From the NCBI GenBank assembly GCA_028292185.1, contig JAQGMT010000234.1, positions 1 through 10,667 on the forward strand: a stretch of DNA of 10,667 bases, written 5' to 3'. A model generated the notes under the pieces. It had not been told where the DNA came from. It saw nothing but the letters and a program-made list of their open reading frames with translations, and made no database searches. Positions 1 through 5,685 of the stretch are shown here, one piece after another (position 1 is the stretch's first letter; each line of letters opens with the position of its first letter). The stretch is from Ramlibacter sp. Lineage in GTDB: Bacteria; Pseudomonadota; Gammaproteobacteria; Burkholderiales; Burkholderiaceae_C. The position numbers and the translations under genes were made by a program.

Positions 1-789
1 ACGTTCGGCGATACGCGATCCAGCATCTGCGCCGTCGAACGCCGGGACGACCGCTTCGTGCTCAACAAGGATGCGACGACCGGGTCGTACTGTGAGCATG
101 CCGACGCGATCGTCGTCACCTGCCGGCGCGACGCCGGCGCGGCTGCGAGCGATCAGGTGCTGGTGCTGGTGCGGCGCGAGGACTTCACGCTGACGACCAC
201 GACGACGTGGGACACGTTGGGAATGCGCGGTACCTGCAGCCCGGGATTCCGGCTGCAGTCGTCGGGTCCGCAGGAGCAGATCGTGCCGGGCGCTTTCGCC
301 GACAGTTCGGCGCAAACCATGGTGCCTTATTCGCACATCCTTTGGTCGTCGGTGTGGTGGGGCATTGCCGCCGACGCCGTCGCTCGCGCTGGCAAGTTCG
401 TGCGCGGGCAGGCTCGGCAAACGCCCGGGTCGGTGCCGCCCAGCGCGCAGCGCCTGGCGGAGGTCTCGATCCAGCTGCAAGGCATGAAGCAGAACTGGCT
501 CGCGGCGGCTCAGGCATTCGACGCGCTCGGCCCCGGCGACCAGGAGCAGTTGCTGAGCCTCGGGTGGGCGCTGCGCCTGAACAACCTGAAGGTGTCGTGT
601 TCCGAAACGGCGCCGCAGATCGTTCACCGCGCACTGCAAATCGTGGGCATCCTGGGCTACAAGAACGACAGCCCCTTCAGCCTGGGACGCCATTACCGCG
701 ACGTGCTGTCGGCGTCGCTGATGATCGCCAACGACCGCATCAATGCCAAGAGCGCATCGATGCTGCTGGTATTCAAGGACGCATCTTGA
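1..789 (+). CDS. Acyl-CoA dehydrogenase family flavoprotein, 5'-truncated
   Basis: The reading frame is open from the first base of the window to the TGA at 787-789, so the gene starts upstream and 262 C-terminal residues are visible. A WDTLGMRGTCS segment (residues 70-80) matches the substrate/FAD-binding middle-domain signature of acyl-CoA dehydrogenases. It is followed by an alpha-helical C-terminal domain (about residues 100-260) with the family's usual run of Ala-rich and aromatic helices. Family members are FAD enzymes that desaturate acyl thioesters. The next gene overlaps its stop codon and encodes an amino acid:[carrier protein] ligase, so the substrate may be an aminoacyl group on a carrier protein rather than a CoA ester, as in prolyl-carrier-protein dehydrogenases; that is inference. 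The catalytic glutamate cannot be placed from this fragment. A TTTTT run (residues 65-69) is a minor oddity. Confidence 0.82.
   Translation, partial: TFGDTRSSICAVERRDDRFVLNKDATTGSYCEHADAIVVTCRRDAGAAASDQVLVLVRREDFTLTTTTTWDTLGMRGTCSPGFRLQSSGPQEQIVPGAFADSSAQTMVPYSHILWSSVWWGIAADAVARAGKFVRGQARQTPGSVPPSAQRLAEVSIQLQGMKQNWLAAAQAFDALGPGDQEQLLSLGWALRLNNLKVSCSETAPQIVHRALQIVGILGYKNDSPFSLGRHYRDVLSASLMIANDRINAKSASMLLVFKDAS
775..779 (+). promoter_or_regulatory. Shine-Dalgarno favouring a TTG start for the carrier-protein ligase
   Basis: AAGGA ends 6 nt before the TTG at 786, an ideal distance. The alternative GTG at 792 would lie 12 nt away. The TTG also overlaps the upstream stop as TTGA, the usual geometry for translational coupling. 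This is why the downstream gene is started at 786. Confidence 0.55.
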
Positions 790-1697
790 CCGTGTCTTAC
801 GACGTAGAGAATTTCAATCGAGGGCTGATCGAGCACGGCCTGATCCTTCCGACCACCGTGAAAGGCGCCTACGGGCGCGGCGCCGTGTTCGAAGACATCC
901 TGCGCCGCTTCGACGACCTGCTGGGACGCTTGTGCGAACCCGAGCACCCGCAGGAGATGACCTTCCCGCCGATCCTGCCGCGTGCCTTGATCGAGAAGCT
1001 CGGGTACCTCGACAATTTTCCGCACCTCGCCGGATCGATCCACAGCTTCATGGGCAGCGAAGCCGGCGCACGCGAGCTCTCGGCCCTGGTGAATGCCGGC
1101 GAGCGCTGGGAGCCGCTCCTCGATCCGACGGAGGTCATGCTGGCGCCGGCCGCTTGTTACGCGGTCTATCCCAATTTCAGCGGGCTGTTGCCCGAGGGCG
1201 GACGCTGGATCAAGGTGCTCGGCTGGGTATTCCGGCACGAGCCGTCCGACGAGCCCACGCGCTTGCTTTCATTTCGCATGCGCGAATACGTGCGGCTCGG
1301 CCGCCCCGATGAGGTGGAGGTTTGGCGCGATACCTGGCTGCAGCGCGGGCTGGAATTGTTCCGCGGCCTGGGCTTGCCCGCGCACAGCGACCTCGCATCG
1401 GATCCCTTCTTCGGCCGGCCCGGCAAGATGATGGCGGCTCAGCAGGTGGAGCAGCGCCTCAAATTCGAAATCATGGTGCCGGTGGTTTCGCTGGAGCGGC
1501 CCACAGCGGTGTGCTCGTTCAACTGGCACCAGGATCACTTCAGCTCGAAGTTCGGCTTTCGCAGCTCGGACGGCTCGCTCGCACACAGCGCGTGCATCGG
1601 GCTCGGGCTGGAGCGGGCAACGCTGGCGCTGATCAAGACGCACGGCTTCGATCCCACCAGGTGGCCGCAGTACGTGCGAGCGCAGTTGTGGCCGTGA
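786..1697 (+). CDS. Amino acid:[carrier protein] ligase (class II seryl-tRNA-synthetase homologue)
   Basis: This 303-residue protein resembles the stand-alone catalytic cores, first described in Bradyrhizobium, that are related to archaeal-type SerRS. Those enzymes activate an amino acid with ATP and transfer it to the phosphopantetheine arm of a small carrier protein instead of tRNA. Class II motif 2 is visible as FRHE (149-152) with a following FRMREYV (163-169), and motif 3 as GLGLER (272-277). Cys124, Glu167 and Cys270 fit the Cys/Glu/Cys zinc site that binds the substrate amino group in this family. There is no N-terminal coiled-coil tRNA-binding arm, which argues against a true SerRS. 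The start is taken as TTG 786, overlapping the upstream stop; GTG 792 is the alternative. The amino acid used (Gly, Ala or another) cannot be read from the sequence. No carrier protein lies in the visible part, so it may be upstream of base 1. Confidence 0.85.
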   Translation: MTVSYDVENFNRGLIEHGLILPTTVKGAYGRGAVFEDILRRFDDLLGRLCEPEHPQEMTFPPILPRALIEKLGYLDNFPHLAGSIHSFMGSEAGARELSALVNAGERWEPLLDPTEVMLAPAACYAVYPNFSGLLPEGGRWIKVLGWVFRHEPSDEPTRLLSFRMREYVRLGRPDEVEVWRDTWLQRGLELFRGLGLPAHSDLASDPFFGRPGKMMAAQQVEQRLKFEIMVPVVSLERPTAVCSFNWHQDHFSSKFGFRSSDGSLAHSACIGLGLERATLALIKTHGFDPTRWPQYVRAQLWP

Positions 1698-1885
1698 ACC
1701 GGTTCATCGGGGAGATCGTCGCGGAAAAGCTCACGCACATCCACAAGCTTGCCAGCCTGGTGCCGGGCGACCCGGGCAGCTACAACAGCGAGAAGGTCGC
1801 CAATCGCAGGGGAGTGAACCTGCGCAGCTTCGAAAGCGAACGGCAGGCGATCGCGTGGTTGCGCGAGCCTGCTGCCGCCGGTTAG
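1694..1885 (+). CDS. Small 63-residue protein of unknown function, coupled to the ligase gene
   Basis: A GTG at 1694 overlaps the ligase stop as GTGA and opens a 63-codon frame ending in TAG at 1885. The ORF then stops 7 bp before the convergent cytochrome gene ends. The C-terminal half, with an RSFESERQAIAWLRE segment (residues 44-58), recalls the closing helix of SpoIIAA/STAS-like proteins, which often end in a phe-x-x-x-x-x-Ala-x-x-Trp-Leu pattern. A full STAS-like protein is about twice this length, so this could be a fragment or a distinct short family. There is no signal peptide, membrane segment or cysteine. No strong Shine-Dalgarno is seen, so translation would depend on coupling to the ligase. 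The 4-nt overlap supports a real gene; the function is unknown. Confidence 0.5.
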   Translation: MNRFIGEIVAEKLTHIHKLASLVPGDPGSYNSEKVANRRGVNLRSFESERQAIAWLREPAAAG

Positions 1886-1892
1886 GTCGCTC

Positions 1893-3140
1893 TTACAACG
1901 ACCGGAGGTATTGCGCCACGTCGGTGATCTGCTGTGGCGTCAAACCCAAGGTGCGCTTGGTGTTGTACGTCTGGACCACGGCCTCCAGCGTCGGCGCCGA
2001 TCCGTCGTGGAAATACGGCGCGTGCTGCCAGACACCCTTGAGCGGCGAGGTGCGGTACTGCTTGGTCGCCGAGCGGGAAGCGTAGCTTGGCGTTTCGGGC
2101 TCGGCCATCGAATCGGCCACAGGGTGCAGTGTCGTGTTGGCGTCGGTGAAGTTCGGGCCGGCGTGGCAGGTCGAGCACTTGCCGGCGCCTTCGAACACCA
2201 CTTTGCCCCGCGCGGCTGCGGCGACATCGAAGCTGCCGGCGGGCGCCGTGGGCGCGGGCAGCGACAGCTGGTAGGCCTGCAAGGAGGACAGCTTGCTGCT
2301 CACGAGGTCGGTCGTGCCGTTAATGATGGACAGGTTCAGCCGCGGCTCCGCGAAGCTTCCCTGGCCGCCCATCTGGGTGACCGCCACATAGCGGTTCCAA
2401 TAAGCCACCTGGTCGCCGTCACCCGTGGCGGTGATCTTGTGAATGTCCTGCAGGCCGTATGCCGGCGGAATGACGGCCGGCTTGTTCTTGCCGTCGATGT
2501 TGAAGCGCGCGTCGTATTTGCCCGGACCCCAGGAGTTGTACACGGCTTTGGTTGCCGCATCGAGCGCCGGCGACAGGGCGATGATGGCGCCGGGGTTGAG
2601 GTCGCGGTTCGGCCAGCCGTCGAGCCGCTTGCCGATGCCGGGCGCGAACGAGTTGTCCACCGTGGAGTGGCACAGTGCACAGGTGATGCCCACCTGCGTC
2701 AGCGTGTCCACGCCATTGACGGTGGTGACGGTTCCCTTCAGGCCGACGACGGCATCCAGCTTCAGCAGTGCGATGGTGGTCGCAGGCTTGGTCAGGTCGA
2801 TGCTGCCGTTCTGGATGCCCGTCACCACTGCCGCCGGCAGTGCTTCCGAGTCCACCTTCAGGCCGACCTTCAACGCGGTGGTCGGATCGACTGCGGTGGC
2901 GATCACCGTGTTCATCTTCAGCTTGTCGGTCCAGAACGCCTCGTCGCCGAAAGTGTCGGAACGGAAAACCTGCTTGCCCGCGATTTCCTCGGAGAGCTGG
3001 TTGTTTCCGCCGCCGCCACCGCAGGCCACCACCACAGCGGCCACCGCGCTGAGCGCGCCAACCCCGGCGATGCCTCGAACCAGATGTGACGTCCAGCGCG
3101 GGCGCACGCGAGGCGAGATGCGGGAGGGGGATGCGTTCAT
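1893..3140 (-). CDS. Di-haem c-type cytochrome lipoprotein, cytochrome c peroxidase/MauG-like
   Basis: This 415-residue exported protein starts at an ATG (3138-3140) with an AAGGAG 8 nt upstream. An Arg-rich N-terminus and a hydrophobic stretch (24-39) lead to a lipobox-like VVAC with Cys40, followed by five glycines, suggesting a lipid-anchored protein with a flexible tether. Two CxxCH haem-c motifs are present: CALCH (154-158) and CSTCH (322-326). Near the C-terminus, WQHAPYFHDGSAPTLEAVV (371-389) is the hallmark of the di-haem peroxidase/MauG superfamily. Such proteins use two haems for peroxide reduction or oxidation of partner proteins in the periplasm. The region between Cys40 and the first haem, about 110 residues, is longer than in classical cytochrome c peroxidases. 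The exact substrate cannot be named. A longer in-frame extension upstream to 3440 was rejected because it lacks a signal peptide and ribosome site. The gene converges with the preceding plus-strand gene, 7 bp apart. Confidence 0.83.
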   Translation of the reverse strand: MNASPSRISPRVRPRWTSHLVRGIAGVGALSAVAAVVVACGGGGGNNQLSEEIAGKQVFRSDTFGDEAFWTDKLKMNTVIATAVDPTTALKVGLKVDSEALPAAVVTGIQNGSIDLTKPATTIALLKLDAVVGLKGTVTTVNGVDTLTQVGITCALCHSTVDNSFAPGIGKRLDGWPNRDLNPGAIIALSPALDAATKAVYNSWGPGKYDARFNIDGKNKPAVIPPAYGLQDIHKITATGDGDQVAYWNRYVAVTQMGGQGSFAEPRLNLSIINGTTDLVSSKLSSLQAYQLSLPAPTAPAGSFDVAAAARGKVVFEGAGKCSTCHAGPNFTDANTTLHPVADSMAEPETPSYASRSATKQYRTSPLKGVWQHAPYFHDGSAPTLEAVVQTYNTKRTLGLTPQQITDVAQYLRSL

Positions 3141-3171
3141 GAAAGGGTCTCCTTGAATTGGAAGGCGCGGG

Positions 3172-3189
3172 GAAGTACTTCGTCGCGAC
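3172..3189. repeat. Two adjoining perfect palindromes in the divergent intergenic region
   Basis: GAAGTACTTC (3172-3181) and GTCGCGAC (3182-3189) are both perfect palindromes and abut each other, just upstream of the cytochrome gene's ribosome site. They could form an operator or small hairpins in the cytochrome mRNA leader. Short palindromes also occur by chance in GC-rich DNA. Confidence 0.3.
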
Positions 3190-3267
3190 CCTTGCATTCG
3201 AGGCGGCACAAGCGCGAAGGCTTGACCCGTACGCCGTGCGTGCAAATTGCTGCGACGCTCATTAGAT

Positions 3268-3290
3268 GGAACCCGCGTCGGGCGCGTTCC
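3268..3290. promoter_or_regulatory. Operator-like 9-5-9 dyad between divergent genes
   Basis: The 23 bases form an inverted repeat with arms GGAACCCGC and GCGCGTTCC around a 5-base centre, with eight of nine positions paired. It lies near the middle of the 280-bp gap between the minus-strand cytochrome gene and the plus-strand aminotransferase. That placement would suit a regulator acting on either or both. No regulator gene is adjacent. I see no convincing -35/-10 pair in this gap and no other gene in it. Confidence 0.35.
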
Positions 3291-3420
3291 GGCGCAACTC
3301 ATCTGCTGGTGGATCGCGCTGCCGGATTGCGCCGCGGCCGGGCGAACGGTGGAGAGCGGTCGAGCGCCAGAGCGCGCGAGGGGCGTGCTAAGCTGGCATT
3401 TTTGCGAAATCGAGAACGCC

Positions 3421-4590
3421 ATGCCCGGACTTCTGCCCAACGTCGACCCCGACGGCCTGCTTGAATTTTCCGTCGTCTACACCGACCGTTCGCTCAACCA
3501 TATGTCGCGCAGCTTCCAGGGCGTGATGCGGGATATCTCCGCGGTCCTGAAGGATGTCTATAACGGGCACTCGACGGCGCTGGTTCCCGGCAGCGGGACC
3601 TTCGGCATGGAAGCCGTGGCGCGCCAATTCGCGGGCGGCAAGGACGTGCTGGTGATCCGCAACGGCTGGTTCAGCTACCGCTGGACGCAAATTTTCGACA
3701 TGGGCCAGATCCCCAAGTCGTCCACCGTGCTGAAGGCGCGCCGTGTCGGCACCGGGCCGCAAGCCCCATGGACACCCGCGCCCATCGCTGAAGTGCAGTC
3801 CGCGATCCGCGAGAAGAAACCCCAAGTGGTGTTCGCGCCGCACGTCGAGACGGCGGCGGGAATCATCTTGCCGGATGGCTACATGCGAGCCATTGCCGAT
3901 GCGGTGCACGAGGTCGGCGGATTGTTCGTGCTCGATTGCATCGCGTCCGGCGCGATGTGGGTGGACATGAAGGCCATCGGCGTCGACGTGTTGATCTCCG
4001 CGCCGCAAAAAGGGTGGAGCAGTTCACCCTGCTGCGCGATGGTCGTGCTCAGCGAGCGCGCCCGCGCCGCGATCGACGGCACCACCAGTTCCAGCTTCGC
4101 CTGCGACTTGAAGAAGTGGCTGCAGATCATGGAAGCCTACGAAGGCGGCGGCCACGCTTACCACGCCACGCTGCCCACGGACGCACTCACGCGCTTGCGC
4201 GATGTCATGAAGGAAACGCAGGCTTACGGTTTTGCCAAGGTGCGCGCGGAGCAGGAGGACCTGGGCCGCAAGGTACGTGCCTTGTTCGAGAGCCGGGGCT
4301 TGCCCAGTGTCGCCGCCGAAGGCTTCAAGGCGCCGGGCGTGGTGGTCAGCTACACCAGCGATCCCGAGATCCAGTCGAGCCGAAAGTTCCTCGCCGAAGG
4401 CCTGCAGACGGCCGCCGGCGTGCCGCTGCAATGCGATGAGGGCGCCGACTTCATGACCTTCCGCGTCGGCCTGTTCGGCCTGGAGAAGTGGCACCACGTG
4501 GACCGCACGGTGGCGCAACTGGGTGCCGCGCTCGATCACCTGCTGGGCGCGCCCGCCGCCAAGCAGCAGGCGCACGCAGCTACCGCCTGA
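3421..4590 (+). CDS. Class V PLP-dependent aminotransferase (alanine/serine-glyoxylate type)
   Basis: A 389-residue cytosolic fold-type I PLP enzyme. The pattern matches the alanine-glyoxylate/serine-glyoxylate aminotransferase branch of class V. GSGTFGMEA (57-65) forms the cofactor phosphate loop. HVETAAG (141-147) corresponds to the HxET-G substrate/cofactor loop. Asp172 in VLDCIASGA should contact the pyridine nitrogen, and Lys197 in SAPQKGWSSSPC is the Schiff-base lysine. Members move an amino group from alanine or serine to glyoxylate or a related keto acid. The SSSPCC segment after the lysine differs from the usual hydrophobic stretch of the best-known members, so the substrate is uncertain. 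The ATG at 3421 is chosen because the conserved protein starts there; an in-frame extension to 3247 runs through the intergenic region and resembles no protein. A weak GAGA lies upstream as ribosome site. It is probably transcribed alone. Confidence 0.85.
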   Translation: MPGLLPNVDPDGLLEFSVVYTDRSLNHMSRSFQGVMRDISAVLKDVYNGHSTALVPGSGTFGMEAVARQFAGGKDVLVIRNGWFSYRWTQIFDMGQIPKSSTVLKARRVGTGPQAPWTPAPIAEVQSAIREKKPQVVFAPHVETAAGIILPDGYMRAIADAVHEVGGLFVLDCIASGAMWVDMKAIGVDVLISAPQKGWSSSPCCAMVVLSERARAAIDGTTSSSFACDLKKWLQIMEAYEGGGHAYHATLPTDALTRLRDVMKETQAYGFAKVRAEQEDLGRKVRALFESRGLPSVAAEGFKAPGVVVSYTSDPEIQSSRKFLAEGLQTAAGVPLQCDEGADFMTFRVGLFGLEKWHHVDRTVAQLGAALDHLLGAPAAKQQAHAATA

Positions 4591-4595
4591 GCGCG

Positions 4596-4616
4596 GGCCG
4601 CCTGCCTGCGGCGGTC
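4596..4616. terminator. Possible bidirectional hairpin between convergent genes
   Basis: GGCCGCC and GGCGGTC can pair across a 7-base loop (one G-T pair) in the 24-bp gap between the aminotransferase stop and the ClpP-like gene stop. There is no T-tract on either strand, so this is a weak terminator prediction. Confidence 0.3.
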
Positions 4617-5211
4617 AGTGCCGCAGGTCCGCCTTGTGATTGATGATGCGGCCCACCAGGCCGTAGTCCACCGCCTCTTCCGCTGACAGCCAGCGGTCTC
4701 GCTCGATATCCAGCATCACGCTGTCCAGCGGCCGGCCGGTCTCGCGGGCGATGGTCCGCGCGATGCGTTCGCGCGCCTTGATGATTTCCTGCGCGTGAAT
4801 CGCGATGTCGCTGGCCGGACCGCCGGCGCCGCCACTGGGCTGGTGAATCAGGAAACGGGTGTTCGGCAGGCAAAACCGGCGCTCCCGCGGCACAGCCAGG
4901 TACAGGTGCGTGGCCGCGCTGCCGACCCAACCGGTGCCGATCATGTTCACGGGTGCGGAGATGAATCGCAGGATGTCGTGGATCGCGTCGCCTGATTCGA
5001 GGTGTCCGCCGGGCGAGCTGACCAGCATGTCGATGGGCGCGGAGGAATCCGCGTCCAAGGCAATCAGCCGCCGGGTCAACTCACGCGCCGAGGCGTCGGT
5101 CACTGCGCCGAACAGCAGCACGGTGCGCGACTTGAAGGCTTTCTCTTCCAGGAATGAACTGCGCGGCTCGGCCGTTTCCGGGGGCGTCGCTTCGTCTTCG
5201 GGGTCGTTCAT
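4615..5211 (-). CDS. Divergent ClpP-family serine protease
   Basis: A 198-residue protein whose body aligns with ClpP, the barrel-forming protease subunit of Clp complexes. The catalytic triad is Ser98, His123 (IHQP) and Asp172 (ERDRWLSAEEA). The spacings of 25 and 49 residues equal those of E. coli ClpP. SSPGG (65-69) supplies the oxyanion-hole glycines, and RFCLPN (112-117) is retained. Two things are unusual. The serine sits in GSAATH rather than ASMGAF. The N-terminal segment that in ClpP forms the axial gate and contacts ClpX/ClpA is replaced by an acidic, Pro/Glu-rich tail (1-19). It may therefore work without the usual ATPase or with another partner. No Clp ATPase is adjacent. The start ATG has an AAAGGAG ribosome site. 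It is divergent from the iron operon, about 120 bp apart. Confidence 0.85.
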   Translation of the reverse strand: MNDPEDEATPPETAEPRSSFLEEKAFKSRTVLLFGAVTDASARELTRRLIALDADSSAPIDMLVSSPGGHLESGDAIHDILRFISAPVNMIGTGWVGSAATHLYLAVPRERRFCLPNTRFLIHQPSGGAGGPASDIAIHAQEIIKARERIARTIARETGRPLDSVMLDIERDRWLSAEEAVDYGLVGRIINHKADLRH

Positions 5212-5223
5212 GAAAGGCTCCTT

Positions 5224-5241
5224 TGATGCCAGTTTGCATCA
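5224..5241. repeat. Inverted repeat in the ClpP-like gene leader
   Basis: TGATGC and GCATCA form a perfect 6-bp inverted repeat around a 6-base centre, directly beside the ribosome site of the ClpP-like gene. It could be a small operator or a leader hairpin affecting translation. Chance is possible at this size. Confidence 0.3.
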
Positions 5242-5264
5242 TGCCGCGGTCAGGCGGGGCGTGT

Positions 5265-5292
5265 TTGGGGACATTGGGCTGGAAATGACAAT
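5265..5292 (+). promoter_or_regulatory. Candidate sigma-70 promoter of the iron operon
   Basis: TTGGGG (5265-5270) and GACAAT (5287-5292) are 16 bp apart, with 3/6 and 4/6 matches to the -35 and -10 consensus. The -10 lies inside the Fur-box-like site, as expected for repression by Fur. Only the position relative to the Fur box makes this call reasonable. Confidence 0.3.
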
Positions 5293-5300
5293 GATTTGCA
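5286..5300 (+). promoter_or_regulatory. Fur box (ferric uptake regulator operator)
   Basis: TGACAATGATTTGCA matches the 7-1-7 Fur consensus TGATAATNATTATCA at 12 of 14 defined positions. The 19-bp classical form (5281-5299) matches at 13 of 19. It is 31 bp before the start of the cupredoxin gene that heads the iron-transport operon. It is AT-rich in otherwise GC-rich DNA. Fur with iron would repress the operon, so expression should rise under iron limitation. An effect on the divergent ClpP-like gene is possible. Confidence 0.75.
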
Positions 5301-5331
5301 TTAAGATCGGGACAGTTCTCAAGGAATCGAT

Positions 5332-5670
5332 ATGGCTGGCCTGTCCAAACTGTTTGCCGTGGCTTTCGCTGCAGGTTTTCTGCTCTGCACCGGGGCGCAG
5401 GCCGCGGAGCCCGAGGCGCTGCTCGTCATCAAGAACCACCGCTTCGAGCCGGCCGAGCTGAAAGTGCCGGCCGGGCAACGCATCAAGCTCATCGTGCACA
5501 ACCAGGACTCCACGCCGGAGGAGTTCGAGAGCCATAGCTTGAACCGCGAGAAGGTGATCCCCGGCGGGTCCAAGGTGTCGATCTTCATCGGCCCGCTCAC
5601 GCGCGGCCGTTATGAGTTCTACGGCGAATACAACGAGGCGACCGCCAAGGGCGTGGTCGTCGCCGAATAG
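5332..5670 (+). CDS. Periplasmic cupredoxin-like iron-uptake protein (EfeO-Cup/FtrB-like)
   Basis: A 112-residue exported protein. Residues 1-24 are a signal peptide with an AQA-A cleavage site, giving a mature protein of about 88 residues with a cupredoxin beta-sandwich pattern. The segment EEFESHSLNREKVIPGG (63-79) and the GPLTRGRYEFYGEY (87-100) block resemble the cupredoxin domain of EfeO and the small cupredoxins next to FTR1 permeases (FtrB-type). The mature part has no cysteine or methionine, so a type I copper site is not possible. Acidic residues such as Glu64, Glu66 and Glu99 are the better candidates for metal handling. It likely binds or oxidises/presents periplasmic iron to the permease encoded 15 nt downstream. 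An AAGGA lies 6 nt before the ATG, and a Fur box lies upstream. Confidence 0.85.
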   Translation: MAGLSKLFAVAFAAGFLLCTGAQAAEPEALLVIKNHRFEPAELKVPAGQRIKLIVHNQDSTPEEFESHSLNREKVIPGGSKVSIFIGPLTRGRYEFYGEYNEATAKGVVVAE

Positions 5671-5685
5671 CGCAGGGGCACCGGA

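Noticed and set aside
207..785. An in-frame N-terminal extension of the ligase gene back to 207.
   Set aside because: It lies wholly inside the acyl-CoA dehydrogenase frame, is Arg/Ala-rich shadow sequence, and the conserved ligase begins only at about 786-792.
786..1697. A true seryl-tRNA synthetase.
   Set aside because: At about 303 residues it lacks the tRNA-binding coiled coil, and it lies with an acyl-CoA dehydrogenase homologue; the carrier-protein ligase family fits better.
1885..1903. GGTCG/CGACC hairpin between the first plus-strand cluster and the cytochrome gene.
   Set aside because: Only a 5-bp stem with a 9-base loop and no T-tract; too weak to list as a terminator.
1911..3089. 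A 392-codon plus-strand frame opposite the di-haem cytochrome gene.
   Set aside because: The product is Arg/Gly/Val/His-rich with no recognisable domain. The minus strand has two CxxCH motifs, a lipobox and a ribosome site. Long antisense frames are expected in GC-rich DNA.
3366..3394. Possible promoter with TAAGCT (3389-3394) before the aminotransferase.
   Set aside because: The TG-extended -10-like element is suggestive, but nothing like a -35 is present at the right distance.
3141..3440. N-terminal extension of the cytochrome gene to 3440.
   Set aside because: It would bury the lipoprotein signal 100 residues inside the protein and ignore the AAGGAG before the ATG at 3140.
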